Positions 35,681 to 47,402 of a stretch of DNA of 64,000 nt are shown piece by piece (the first letter of the stretch is position 1; every line of letters begins with the position of its first letter). The notes under the pieces were generated by a model. That model searched no databases and was not told where the DNA came from. It saw only the letters and a program-made list of their open reading frames with translations. Made by a program: the position numbers and the translations under genes. The stretch is from Solen grandis. Its lineage: Eukaryota > Mollusca > Bivalvia > Adapedonta > Solenidae. Location: positions 68,920,840-68,984,839 of the forward strand of contig CM037777.1 in NCBI GenBank assembly GCA_021229015.1, in the 5' to 3' direction.

Positions 35681-36160
35681 AGATAAAGAGATATAAAAAA
35701 GAAGATTTCCAATTTTTAGTCACTGCACTACTACTCGCTTTTTTATATTTGAAGTTTCAAATCAATACCTTGAATAATTCATTATATGTACTGGATAAAA
35801 ATGATGAAAAAAAAAGATATTAAAAGATTGAACCAGGCAGCATTATGGAACGTGTCACTGCACTGCTTCTACTCGTCATCATTTTATATTTCAAGTCCTT
35901 ACCTTGTATTGTTTATGAGTTTAACTCCCAAAAAGAAAAGAATAAAAAGTAAAGGGAGATAATTAAAATGTAGGACCAGGGAGAGTTATGGTTCTTAGTC
36001 ACTTCACTGCACTTCCCAATCTCGTCATCTATTTATATTTTAAGTTACAAGGCATTACCTTATATAGTTTACGTATAGCAAGAAAATGTAAAATAGGTAG
36101 ATAATTAAAAACAAGTGACAGGAATTGTCACAAAACCAGGTTTTCTTTTCGCAATGTTTC
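35681..36160 (+). repeat. Diverged tandem repeat, ~150-bp unit (TTGAAGTTTCAAATCAATACC)
   Basis: Three units share GTCACTGCACT, CTCGTCATC/CTCGCTTTTT, ATATTTGAAGTTTCAAATCA and GTACTGGATAAAAATG variants. Related to the 43.4-44.7 kb repeats. Confidence 0.7.
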
Positions 36161-36359
36161 GTCCCAGTACAGATTATTTGTATCAGTCAAATAATTTTAT
36201 GCTCAATGTCTATTAAATCTAATGCAATTCTATATAAAGAAAACATACATAATATGTGCAACAAGGATTTTTAACTTACATTTATCCACATTAACTTTGA
36301 ACAAGACATGAATATGATGCAACAATCTGCTTCTGAAAATGTCACTTAAGCATTCACTT

Positions 36360-37470
36360 TAACTAAATTCTACTTTATTTTTTTTGTGGGGGTATAGAGA
36401 AATCACCAGTTGTATGTCTGTCTGTCTATCCTTATTCTTGTAAGCACAATTCCTAAACCTATTTGACCACCAAAAGGGGAGATAATCCATTTTCAATTTT
36501 TTTAACAAAAATAGCTTGTAAGCCCAACTCCTCCTAAACCGTAAGATGGATGTCACACAAACTTTACATAACAATGGCACATCATATGTAAATATGCATG
36601 AAGTATGGGATTTCAAATTTGACAGTTGAAAGGGGAGATAATCCATTTTCACAGAGTGAAGTTCCTATGCACTGCATTCCGCCTCAATTAGATGTATGCA
36701 CCTATAAAGTTTCAAGTCAATACCTCTTATAATGTAAGAGTTATGCTCCGGACAAGGAATTTTATCAAAGGGGTATAACTCTATCAAAAATGGTCAAACT
36801 GCAAAACACAGGTAATATTCTCACGGGTGACTTAGTGAAGGTTCTTCTGTTAAAGTATGGACAAAATTTATTAATAAATGTAGAAGTTGTGCACGAAAGA
36901 ATATTTCCCTTTATATTACATCCGTTAAGGGGCAAAGGGCCATAACTGCATCAAAAATAGTCGAACCACAAAACCTTGACAATATGAGCCAGGTCACTAT
37001 GTAATAATGCTTCTGTAAAAGTTTGGGCCAAAATCCGTTAAAAAATGTAGGAGGAATTGCGCGCAGAAGATTATTTCCCTATATATTACATATGTGAAAA
37101 AATAACAAAGGGCCATAACTGCATCAAAAATGGTCGAACCACAAAACCCTGACAATATGCGCCAGGTCACTATGTAATAATGCTTCTGTAAAAGTTTGGG
37201 CCAAATCCGTTGAAAAATGTAGGAGGAGTTGCGCACAGAAGAATATTTCCCTATATATTACATATGTGAAAAAATAACAAAGGGCCATAAGTTCATCAAA
37301 AATCGAACCAAAAAAACCTGACAATATGCGCCAGACCACTATGTAATAATGCTTCTGTAAAAGTTTGGGCCAAATCCATTGAAAAATATAGGAGAAGTTG
37401 CGCACAGAAGAAATTGTTTACGCCCGCCCGCCCGCCGACATACCCCAATCTAACACCCAGAGTTTTCCTT
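36360..37470 (+). repeat. Diverged tandem repeat, ~170-bp unit (AATGTAGGAGGAGTTGCGC)
   Basis: Near-identical units at about 37001, 37174 and 37343 share TATGTAATAATGCTTCTGTA, AAGTTTGGGCCAAATCC, AGGAGGAGTTGCGCACAGAA and AACAAAGGGCCATAACTGCA. The run ends in CGCCCGCCCGCCCGCCG. Minus-strand open frames here are by-products. Confidence 0.85.
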
Positions 37471-37789
37471 CGGAAAACCTGGTTTAAAATGAACCAGGGA
37501 GAGTTATGGATCTTGGTGACAGCAGTCCCCATAGTCGCATTCTATTTATACATGAAGTTTCAAGTTAAAACCTTATATAGTTTTTATGTGATGGCCAATG
37601 TTCAAGTTGCTGACAAACCCGCCATTCTGTGCTTACTTGACCGATGAACTTACCACTAGGCTACCAAGACTTATTCAAAGTAAAAAGCATTGCAGACAAT
37701 ACTAGCATTCAAACACATGACTGAGTCTTAATAATTCAGGGAAACTAACGAAAAGCATTCTTTATTGTATTGCAAGACGACAGCAAATA

Positions 37790-38462
37790 ACTTATGATAT
37801 TATGGAAAATGGCCCCTGCTCGATGGCGGTCATATTTTTCGACAGATCCAAAAAATTTTAGAAATCTTGGTAGACACATACGTGCCGAAAAACTTTGAAA
37901 TCCAGCCAGTACTTTTAGAAAAGAAGATTTTTCAAATTTGTACTACATGCATTTAAGGCAAATGGACCACCCCCCTCCCCATCCCCCATCGGCGGCCATA
38001 TTTTTGACGGATCCAAATATTTTTCACAATCTTGGCAGAGAGTTCCCCAAGGAACATATCTGCCAAAAAACTTTGAAATCCAGCCAGTTCTTTTGGACAA
38101 GAACATTTTTTTCAAATGGTCACTATATACATATAATGAAAACGGGCTCTGCATCCTGGCGGCTATGTTCTTCGACAGTTAAAATACACAATCGTGGTAA
38201 AAAAGTGGCCCAAGGAACATACATGCAAAAGAATGACCAGTACCTTTACACGAGAAGATTTTTCAAATTTATACATATAAGGAAAACGGGCTCCGCCCCC
38301 TTGCGGCCATGTTTTTCGCCGGACTTTAGTTATAATGGCAACCGTATTTTTCCTTTGAATAACTTTGGAAGAGGATCACTGTAAAGTTTTATTAAATTTG
38401 GCCCAGTAGTTTAGGAGATGATATTTTGATTTAAATGTTGACGACGAAAAAACTCATTCTAG
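37790..38462 (+). repeat. GCTCACC-class repeat, copy without 5' end
   Basis: About four units of the CCAGCCAGTACTTTTAG / ACTATATACATATAATGAAA / GCGGCCATGTTTTTC type as at 6.0 kb, ending GTTGACGACGAAAAAACTCA. The usual start and terminal hairpin are lost. It abuts the coiled-coil exon at 38472 by 10 bp. Confidence 0.78.
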
Positions 38463-38471
38463 TTAGATTAC

Positions 38472-38534
38472 CTTTTAAAATTTTGCTCTGCTTCGTTTTT
38501 TTGCCGTTCTATCTTGTTCATCATCTCGTTATTC
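38472..38534 (-). CDS. Coiled-coil 63-nt module (exon NNEMMNKIE...)
   Basis: Acceptor ATCAATTTTAG, donor GTAATC, 1 + 60 + 2 nt. It encodes NNEMMNKIERQKNEAEQNFK and two bases of Arg/Ser. It shares the NEAEQ(N/K) core and the ACCTTxTAA donor context with the module at 21631. Confidence 0.8.
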
Positions 38535-38598
38535 CTAAAATTGATAAATAATAAACTTATAAATAATAAACAACTAATAACTAATAAAGACAATGGCA

Positions 38599-38600
<2 letters not shown>

Positions 38601-38664
<64 letters not shown>
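38601..38664. repeat. (AT)n microsatellite
   Basis: 32 uninterrupted dinucleotides, 66 bp inside the intron from the exon at 38534. Confidence 0.97.
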
Positions 38665-38666
<2 letters not shown>

Positions 38667-39570
38667 CAAATAAACACCTGGCCCTTACTTATTCGTTTGC
38701 ATCTTATCGTGTGGAAGCCGTTTGAATGAAGAACATAAACTACACCTCTCTTCTTCTGGCGTGTTTTCATAGATGCTACTCACTTACAAAAAGCAAGATT
38801 TTTTACCTTTCTTCTCTATTTCAACCCTACTATTTTTTTCTTTTACAGTGGTCGATGATAATATTCATATCATATCTATCTTTCATATCTATTAACAAAG
38901 ATGCAGACGATTTCATTTTTAAAATGAAGTCTGTTTTTTTTCCAATTTAAAGTGGACATCTGAATTTTCGAAATGATACTTTAAGCACTGGTAACTGTTT
39001 TTACTGTAACATGGACACTTTCATGTGTTTAACATGTCTGCGTATAAAGTAACCAAAGTGCAAAATAAGGAAAGAAATACAAGCATACGCGGGCGAAAAT
39101 GATCATTATAATCTTTAATGGAAACTTTCTCTCCATATTCATTCTGTATATTATTTCAACAGTTTTAGTCCATTGACATCGATTATATGGGATATGTGTT
39201 TGAATCCTACTTTTTTATGATTTACAATTACCACCACTTAGTGATAAGACAGAAAACAAAATTATAAGTTTATCTCTGTGTAGTAAATAAGAGGCAAATA
39301 TAGCAAGCAACCCTATTCAAAAAGTGAATGTGTCTCCAGCTGTTTTCAAACTTTCAGAGCAAGACCAACCCAGCTTCGTGTCGGGGTCAAGGTGTGAAAC
39401 CCCTCTGGCAATGCTCAAGCCCACCACTCAGTAAAACTAGCAGCCTACCAAGGTGCTAAGTACTGGTCCGTCTGAATAACAGTCGAGAGGAATTATATAA
39501 GATTTAAAATACTATATTGTTGGGTTGATTTACATATTTTCTAAGTGTAACAAATACCATGTTAATATGT
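38665..39570. other. Intron, no confident feature
   Basis: A minus-strand donor GTAAGGGCC near 38687-38695 follows a possible 51-nt exon in the right phase (LCSSFKRLPHDKMQTN). Its acceptor lies in a purine-rich context and the residues are not coil-like, so it is not called. Confidence 0.35.
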
Positions 39571-40606
39571 AACAAGAGGGCAATGATGGCCCTGAATCGC
39601 TCACCTGATTATAAATGAGCAAAATATGATGAATTTTTCATATGGACCTACTTTTTGACCCCACATGACCCAACTTCGAACTTGTCCAAGATATTATGGA
39701 AACAGGCATTCCGACCATGTGTCTTAAAGAAAATGGCCAGAAATGAGGCCTCTAGAGTGTTAACAAGGTTTTTCTAAGATTTGACCTCATGACCTACTGT
39801 TTGACCCCACATGTCCCAAAATCACACTTTTCCAAGATTTTATGGAAACAAACATTCCGACAAAGTTTCATAAAAATTGGGCCAAAAATGTGGCCTATAG
39901 AATGTTAACAAGATTTTTCCAAGATTTGACCTCGTGACCTACTTTTTGACCCCACATGACCCAAAGTCGAACTTGTCCAAGATTTTATAGAACAAACATT
40001 CTGATCAAGCCAAAAATATTGCCTCTAGAGTATTCACAAGGTTTTGCTAAGATTAGACTTCATGACCTACTTTTTGACCCCACATGACCCAAAATCGAAC
40101 TTGACCAAGATTTTATGGAAACAAATATTCTGACCAAGTTTCATGAAGATAGGGCCAAAAATGTGGCCTATAGAGTATTAACAAGGTTTTTATAAGATTT
40201 GACCTCATGACCTACTTTTTGACCCCACATGACCCAATTTCGAACATGTCCAAGATTTTATGGAAACAAACATTCTGACTAAGTTTCATGAAGATTGGGC
40301 TAAAAATGTGGCCTCTAGAATGTTAACAAGATTTTTCTAAGATTTGACCTCATGACCTACTGTTTGACTTCACATGACCCAAAATCGAACTTGTCCCGTG
40401 ACCTACTGTTTGACCCCACATGACCCAATTTCGAACATGTCCAAGATTTTATAGAGATAAACATTCTGACAAAGTTTCATGAAGATTGGCCTAAAAGTAT
40501 GGCCTCTAGAGTGTTAACAAGCCAAATTGTTGACGTCGCACGACGCATGACGGACGCCGGGCGATCACAAAAGCTCACCTTAAGCACGCTGTGCTCAGGT
40601 GAGCTA
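39571..40606 (+). repeat. AACAAGAG...GTGAGCTA class repeat, copy 3 (complete)
   Basis: Starts AACAAGAGGGCAATGATGGC and CGCTCACCTGAT. Six units of about 130-145 bp share CCTACTTTTTGACCCCACAT, CCAAGATTTTATGGAAACA and GAAGATTGGGCC. Ends GACGTCGCACGACGCATGAC, then the hairpin GCTCACCTTAAGCAC...GTGCTCAGGTGAGC and TAA. Both ends are present, making it the best reference copy in the window. Confidence 0.88.
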
Positions 40607-40703
40607 AATATAGCTTTTTTACATGCCGTTTGCGACAGCATATTACAGAATACAAATTATGATATAAAAGAACGCAAATATCTTGCTCTCTGATGGTAGT
40701 CTG

Positions 40704-40766
40704 CTGTTCGGTATGCGATTGAGTCTTTTGATTTCATTTTCAAGTACGTCGCATTTTTCTGCCAAG
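40704..40766 (-). pseudogene. Possible dead coiled-coil module (exon LAEKCDVLENEIKRLN)
   Basis: The acceptor TAATTGTGTTAAAG opens a frame in the right phase, LAEKCDVLENEIKRLNRIPN, with a good heptad. At the expected 63-nt end the donor reads AG|CAGACT, with no GT. The nearest options are a GC-type site (GCAAGA) in the wrong phase and a weak GTTCTT further on. Skipping it keeps the gene in frame. Confidence 0.4.
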
Positions 40767-41194
40767 CTTTAACACAATTAAAAAAATAAATCAAATGCCA
40801 TTCAGTTGATTTGATATATGATTGAATTTATAGCAATTGGATCATGTGATACATTTGTGAAAACATAAAACACAATTCAAATCAAACGGATAAATATTCT
40901 CTGTGATCATCTTTGTATAAAAACACATCATGGATTCTAGTCTTTTAATTTTCAGAGAGACAGATCGTGCCTAAGCATTGCATTGCATATCATTTATCTG
41001 TTATATACACGATGCATAGTTAAATAAAGTGTTTTGGGAACTTATAATTATAATATAATAGTACGTGTAATAACAAGAACTACAATCCTAAGTGCATCTA
41101 ACATCTTATATTTAGACAAATAAAAGGTCTGGCGTTTGACCATGTCATTGTTCATTTTGCTAGAATAATTATCGTTCATGAAATTGGAGATTAC

Positions 41195-41257
41195 CTTTTT
41201 ATTTGTTCCTTGGCAATATTTAGCTGTTTACGGGGATCACCGTGATTAGCCGTCTCG
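41195..41257 (-). CDS. First coiled-coil 63-nt module (exon ETANHGDPRK...)
   Basis: Acceptor TTTTCCTATTTTAAG, donor GTAATC, 1 + 60 + 2 nt. It encodes ETANHGDPRKQLNIAKEQIK and two bases of Arg. The first half is hydrophilic linker and the second half begins the coiled coil. The entry phase fits both the exon at 54133 and the array exons at 48-52 kb. Confidence 0.78.
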
Positions 41258-41482
41258 CTTAAAATAGGAAAATGATGAAATTCACAGAGCTGAGTTCTTA
41301 TCTTGTAAATCGATTCCAAATAAAAGCATAACTTATTTTAAGGTGGAATTGACGGAGGCACTTCTATCAAATAAAAAGCTTTATACATGTAAATATAATT
41401 ATCTTTACAGAAATTTACCACAAAGATCTAATCTAATCGACTTACCTGTCTTAAACATATATGTAAGTATTACTTGCAAAAT

Positions 41483-42105
41483 ACGACAAGAGGACCATGA
41501 TGGCCCCGAAGTCGCTCACATGAGAATAAATGCCTTGATTGTCTGTACAAGTTACTTTTTTGTAGTATAGTCATATTGAATACATTATCGATACAGTAAT
41601 ACAGCAAGATAATTTCAATTTCAGACACCAAACAATACCTTTGGGTCAAATTTGAAGGACGTTGCTTAAAAAAAAGAAAATAAGTGCCGGTAGAACCGGT
41701 GGATGCTCCCCGAACTGCGCTTTAATTGTTACTTGGGTACTTCACAATACTATATGAGCTCCGTCAAAATTTAAGTATGAAAAACTAGAACTGCCATTGT
41801 CATGGCGAAAGTACCCCCTGCATGCCGCTTTGTCACAAGGATTTTAAAATGACGCAAATGAGGGTTACAGTTCTTGTATTAAAACATTCTGAGATCTGGC
41901 CAGTAGTTTTGAAGGCTTTTAAAGTTTTCTTTTTATTCTTTCCGTTGCCATGGATCAAGTTTATTTTAGCAACATTTGTGAAGATCCCCGCAAGGATCAT
42001 CCCTGCCAAGTTTATTCAAATTCTATTTCAGAGGAGATGTTGTTTTATGTATATTTAAGGCAAATAAGCCCCGCCCCTGGCGGCCATGTTTTTTACGGAT
42101 TGGTG
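41483..42105 (+). repeat. GCTCACC-class repeat, copy 4 (rearranged)
   Basis: Starts CGACAAGAGGACCATGATGG with CGCTCACATGAG, then is interrupted by unrelated sequence. It resumes at about 41840 with GATCTGGCCAGTAGTTTTGA, TTTCCGTTGCCATGG and CAAGGATCATCCCTGCCAAG. It lacks the terminal hairpin. Confidence 0.7.
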
Positions 42106-42986
42106 CAGTATTATTGATAAATAATGCGTTATATGCTTTCAGATGGTATAATAAAAATTAAGCATAGGGTAACATTTTGTATTCACCCTGTACCTGATGT
42201 ACTTTGGTTGCACCCTGTACCTGATGTAAGACTGGATTAGAGATTAAGGATTTTATTTGGCATAATATTAATATTTCATTTACATCCAAATGTTTAAGTA
42301 GTCTCACACTCTTTACTACCTAATGTATTAATTTAATAAATTATAAATGAAGATGTTATGTTAATTACATAGCATTTTGGGTTGGCGCGGGTTAGATATT
42401 ATACTAGATTCTTTTCTTTGATTAGAGCTGCAGCAAATATTTTCGGAAGATAATTTATTTCACCCCCCTCCCCTTTGCTCCTACTAGAACCAGGTTATAT
42501 TTGATTTGCATTTCGTTAGTATATATGGTTAAAATTATCTGCTTATTTGACGGCCTTTGGTGCTATGACGTTATACGGACGCCGGGAATTAAGTGGGTAA
42601 CATCGGCATATTTTGTGTTCGCCACCTTATTTGCATTTGAAAAGTGACCATATTTACTCTTCGTTGTATGTTCGGCTTTATTGCATATTTTGTGTTCGCC
42701 ACCTTATTTGCATATGAAAGGTGATCATATTTACTCTTCTATGTATGTTCGATTTTATAAATCTAGTATATGGTGATATAATTTTATGTATCTAGTATCT
42801 GACTCCTTTCATACATGCCGTAAAGTTTATGATTATAAATGCTTTTTTTTTCATGTAGATTGAACGTCATTTTAATAAAATGACAAATTATCATCTAGTC
42901 ATGTCTTCACAGTATTTATTTAAATTCTATGCAAAATTAACCAAGCTGCGGAAAATGTGAACTGGACCATATATTACGTACTCCAT
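42106..42986. other. AT-rich intron with a two-copy 78-bp duplication
   Basis: GCATATTTTGTGTTCGCCAC begins at about 42605 and again at about 42683, each followed by CTTATTTGCAT and TATTTACTCTTC. TGCACCCTGTACCTGATGTA-like text is also doubled near 42190-42225. No gene. Confidence 0.6.
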
Positions 42987-43325
42987 GTGGGAAGCATAAA
43001 ATAATTTTAGCAATCTTGGTAAAGGGTTACCCAAGGAACATCTGTACTGAAACATTTTGAAATCTGGTCAGTAGTTTTGAAGGAGATGATTTTGAAGCTA
43101 TCATATTTTTGTTCTTTCCGTTGCCATGGCAACCAGAGTTCTACATGGATCAAGTTTTTTAGCAACTTTTGTGGAGGTTCACCCAAGGATCATCCCTGCC
43201 AAGTTTAATCAAATTCTGTCTAGCGGTTTCAGAGGAGATGTTGTTCAAGCAACTTGTTGACGACGCACGACGGACGCAGGGTGATCACAAAAGATCACCT
43301 TGAGCACTTTGTACTCACTTGAGAT
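42987..43325 (+). repeat. GCTCACC-class repeat, copy 5 (3' part)
   Basis: TTAGCAATCTTGGTAAAGGG, AGTAGTTTTGAAGGAGATGA, TTGCCATGGCAACCAGAGTT, then GACGACGCACGACGGACGCA and a decayed hairpin GATCACCTTGAGCAC...GTACTCACTTGAGA. Confidence 0.78.
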
Positions 43326-43637
43326 AAAAATTAACATTAGATGATTAAGAAAACTTTCGTTTTGTAATCATTACACATCTGCTACTCACTATTTATATTT
43401 TATAAAGTTTCAAATCAATGATTTAAATAGTTGAGGAGTTGGAGACAAATTTGATGTAAATATATTAAGGGAGATAATACAAAAATCGGATAGAGCAGAG
43501 TTATGGTTCTTGGTTACAGCACTTCTCCTTTGTGTTATCATATCACGTTTCAAGTTTTAAGTTATTACATGTTTGTTTATGAGTTTTGCTCACAACATAA
43601 ATTTTTAAAAAAGAAAAATAAAATTAAGGGAGATAAA
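43326..43637 (+). repeat. Diverged units of the TTTCAAATCAAT repeat
   Basis: Two units share AAGTTTCAAATCAATG, GAGTTATGGTTCTTGGT and AGGGAGATAATA, the same family as 35.7-36.2 kb. Confidence 0.6.
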
Positions 43638-43983
43638 AAACAAAAGGGTCATAGAGGCCCTGGATCGCTCACCTGAGTATAGGGTTACCCAAGAATCATT
43701 TGTACTAAAACATTATGACATCTGGCCAGTAGTTTTGATGGAGATGATTTTTAAAGTTTTCGTATATTTTTCTTTCCATTGCCATGGCAACAAGAATTCT
43801 AAATGGATCAAGTTTATTTTAGCAACTTTTGTGAAGGTTCACACAAGAATCATCCCTGCCATGTTTAATCAAATTCTGTCCAGATGTCCTTTAAAGCAAT
43901 TTGTTGACGACACACGACGACGGACGACGGAAGCAGGGTGATCAGAAAAGCTCACCTTGAGCACTTAGTGCTCAGTTGAGCTA
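43638..43983 (+). repeat. GCTCACC-class repeat, copy 6 (short, complete)
   Basis: AACAAAAGGGTCATAGAGGC and CGCTCACCTGAG at the start, one internal unit (TTGCCATGGCAACAAGAATT), ACGACGACGGACGACGG, then GCTCACCTTGAGCAC...GTGCTCAGTTGAGCTA. At about 346 bp it shows the family can exist with a single unit. Confidence 0.83.
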
Positions 43984-44690
43984 ATAATTTACAAAGGACA
44001 ATAACTCCAAAATTATGCCACAGAGATTTATGATCCTTGGGCACTTGACCCCCCCCCCCCCCCTCCTGTGATATATCCACATATGAAGTTTCATCTTTAT
44101 AGCTTTTATACATTTTAAGGTACGGCCCGGAAAAAAAAATAAGTATTAAAATTTACAAAGAGCAATACCTAATACATGTAATTTCCCGACAGATAGTTAT
44201 TGTTCTTAGGCACTGCACACCCCCTCAATGAGATATAATTATCCAGATATGAAGTTTCATCTTGAAAACTTTTATATTTTTTGATTTTCGGCATGGACAA
44301 AAATTAGGTATGTAAACTTACAAAGGGCAATAACTCCAAAATTACGCAACAGAGAGTTATGGTTCTTGGGCAATACACCCCCCCCTCAATGAGATATATC
44401 CACATATGAAGTTTCATCTTAATAGCTTTTATACTTTATGGGTTATGGCCCGAACAAAAATTAAGTATGAAAACTTTCAAAGGGCAATAACACCAAAATT
44501 ACGCGACAGAGAGTTATGGTTCTTGGGCACTGCACTTCTCCTCAATGAGGTCTATCCACATGTGAAGTTTCATCTTGATACCTCTTATACTTTTTGAGTT
44601 ATGGCCCGGACAAAAAAACGACAGACGGCCGGACAGACAGATCAGCTAAATCCAGTATACCACCTTACAACTCCGTTGTGCGTGGGTATA
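43984..44690 (+). repeat. Tandem repeat, ~163-bp unit (GGGCAATAACTCCAAAATTA)
   Basis: Four units share CAAAGGGCAATAACTCC, AGAGAGTTATGGTTCTTGGG, TGAGATATATCCACATATGA and AGTTTCATCTTGATAGC. A C run of about 15 lies at 44049-44063. Ends ACGACAGACGGCCGGACAGA. Confidence 0.88.
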
Positions 44691-45700
44691 ATAACAAAGG
44701 TCAAAAACTCCTAAATTATGCAAAACAGGGTTATGGTTTTTGTACACTGCACCTCTCCTAATTGAGATCTATCTACCTATGAAGTTTCATGTTGATACCC
44801 CTTATAGTATTTGTGTTATGCTCCGGACAAATTTACGACGGACGGACAGCCGAACTAACGGCCGGACGGGACGGACGGAGCATAAAAAGTAGGTCACTGG
44901 GTCATGGTCAAGGTCATTCAAGGTCAAAGTTCAATGCCACACACAAAACTGTACTATTTTTGAAGGCCGTAGCTTGAAATATGAAAAGTAGGTGACTGGG
45001 TCATTATCAAGGTCATCCATCCACGGTTTAAGTTAAATTTCACAAACAAAATTGCATATGTGCTCCAATATATAAGCCTTTGTAAAAAAACAAGTGAACA
45101 TCTAATGGGCATGGATAATTTGAACTCCCGACCCCAGGACACATGATTTAAGCAAATTTTATAAAGGACCACTAGACAATGACACCGAGACCAAATACAA
45201 AAGCTCTAGGCTTTGTTGTTTCAATAAGTTGTTTTTAATGCCTATATAAATCTATTAAAATGTGATTCCTTGGTCGGAGCCAATTTTGACTCCAGATCAT
45301 AATTTAATCAAACTTGGAAGAGGTCCACTTGGCCATGTTACACACCAAATATCTTAACGCCAGGCCTTGTGTTTTCTGACGAGGAAATTGTGAAAGTATT
45401 TTCCTGTGTAAGTATCATGGGCCATAACTCCTGACTGAAATGAAGATTCTAAAGTGTACACAAAGTGTAATCTGGTATTTTCTAATCATTCCAGGGACAT
45501 AACTCCAGACCTTATGGGCAGATATCAGCCATAATCAAACTTATCCCGTAATTCATGTTTATAAAATTGTCATGAAGTTTGAAGAAGAAATGAAGATGCT
45601 ACAATGAAATCTGACATTTTTAATCATTCAACTAACATTACTCCAGACCTTACTGGCAGATATCAGCTAATCGAATTTCATATCTCAAAGTGCGAGTTTC
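44691..45700 (+). repeat. Mixed diverged repeats (GGTCACTGGGTCATGGTCAA and CAAACTTGGAAGAGG types)
   Basis: Includes a GACGGACGG-rich terminus (44836-44880), two AAAGTAGGT(C/G)ACTGGGTCAT units (about 44887 and 44984), and units with TCATAATTTAATCAAACTTG and GGGCATAACTCCAGACCTT-like text. Noncoding. Confidence 0.7.
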
Positions 45701-45932
45701 AACATATACTTAATTGTTGTTGTTTTGTAAGAAGTAGACTTCTCTGTTGAGTTGTGGATGTGCTTTGCAATGTTTGAAGTAATTTGTGAAATATTTGAAA
45801 TAATAGCCAATGATCCGATACTGTCATTACATGCTTTTATTCCCCCTCCAAAATAAGTCTTGCTGATGGTTTGAAAGCTCTTATTTAGTCTGTACAGACA
45901 CTTTGAAATTGTATTTTTTATCCTAAATTTTA

Positions 45933-47402
45933 ATCAAGGTTCAACTTAATTGTTTAATTAAGTTGATTGAACTCTTGTGGGAGAGTACAATGTTTTAAAA
46001 AAAACTTATACCATATATTAATTTAATCAAACACTTTGAAACAATATGATATTTATAAAAATGACAAATATACAAAACAAGAGTGCCGGTGTTGCCACAA
46101 TATACGCCGCCACAAAATATAAAGACCAAGAGGGTCCTTTTAATTATTGCTTTTAACATTTCTGTAAGCATAAGCTCATAATGAAGTCTGTGAAACAAAT
46201 TAATTTAGCTGAACAGAGACAGAACCCTAAAAAGGCTTCCAATATGAAAGTAGGTCAAATAGCAGTATCAATATGAATCCTTTTTTCTTTCTCCCCATAA
46301 CTCTTGCAAAAATCACTGTTTCAGAAAATCCCTTCTTTATGCACTTTTACCAGTTTAGAAACTTGAGTTGTGTTTTCAAGAGACCATGTTTAGAAAGACA
46401 TAACTATTGCAAATATTGATAAACATCAAAATCCCTGCTTTGTGCATATCTACCCAGTATAGTAATGACATTGACCAAGTTTTGAAAAGATTAGGTCAGA
46501 AACATACAAGGTATTGCACAAACAAGGCTGCAATATCATTAAGCTACAGAGACTAAGTTTCAAAGGGACACAAATCCTGTAAAAATCAATGAACCGGAAA
46601 ATCGCCACTTCATGTACATCTACCCATTATAGGAATGACATTGAAATTTAGGAGGAGTTGCGCTCACAAGATATGGACGGACGGACAGACGGAGAAGATG
46701 ACGCCAATATACGACCGCCTCCGGCGGCGTATAAAAAATGAATTCAGTAAAGGGAGTTAATCAATACTCTATATTTAGAGTATTTAAATGGAATTATGAT
46801 TATCTCAAGGGAGTTAATCAATACACTCTATATATGTGAATAAAATAAAATATTGTTTATCTCCCTTAGGAAACTAAAACAAATGCTATGTGGCATCATT
46901 TTTCAAGGGATCAACTTTATTTTAGCAATTACAGTAAACAGGCAGGAGTTGGCTATCTGTGCCAAGGGAATTAAATTCTGACCATTGGTTTCGGAGAAGA
47001 TGATTTTTTAAATTTTCTATAAAGAGCATATAAGGGAAATTACAAACCCAGTGGGGACTTCATTTTTTAAAGGATCATCTTCTTCAATTTAGCAATTATG
47101 GTAAATGATAATTAGGTGACCATTTGTGCCAAAGAAAATTAAAATCTGACCATAGTTTCAGAGGTGAATTCTAAAGTTTTATCAAATAAAACGGTATTGG
47201 TTGCCATGCCAATCAGAGTTCTGCTCGGATCAAGTTTATTTTAGCAAATTTTATGGAGGTTCACCCAAGGATGATCCATGCCAAATTTCAACAATTTCTA
47301 CCAAGTGGTTTCAGAAATGTCTTTTAAAGCAAATTGTTGACGTTGGACGGAAGGTGATTCCAATAGCTCACCTTGAGAACGTAGTGCTCTGGTAAGCTTA
47401 AA
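45933..47402 (+). repeat. Element sharing sequence (inverted) with 56640-57245
   Basis: 45933-46075 and 46735-47170 match the reverse complement of about 57092-57245 and 56640-57090, including the GGGAGTTAATCAATACTC pair and CAAATGCTATGTGGCATCAT. The 46-kb copy continues to a decayed GCTCACC-class end (GCTCACCTTGAGAACGTAGT) at 47402. A separate element interrupts it. Confidence 0.75.
46076..46735 (+). mobile_element. AACAAGAGTGCC element with GGCGGCGTAT inverted ends
   Basis: Starts CAAGAGTGCCGGTGTTGCC, carries ATACGCCGCC (46102-46111) and its inverse GGCGGCGTAT (46723-46732), and ends after ATGGACGGACGGACAGACGG. The related sequence at 57 kb lacks it, giving an empty site; TACAAAA / TATAAAA at the two edges may be its target duplication. 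Internal units share CATCTACCCA(G/T)TATAG. Confidence 0.78.

Noticed and set aside
37130..37440. Minus-strand frames with repeated FLRNSSYIF-like text
   Set aside because: By-product of the ~170-bp tandem repeat at 36.4-37.5 kb.
38644..38760. 51-nt exon LCSSFKRLPHDKMQTN before a strong donor
   Set aside because: Phase is right, but the acceptor lies in purine-rich sequence and the residues do not fit the coiled coil.
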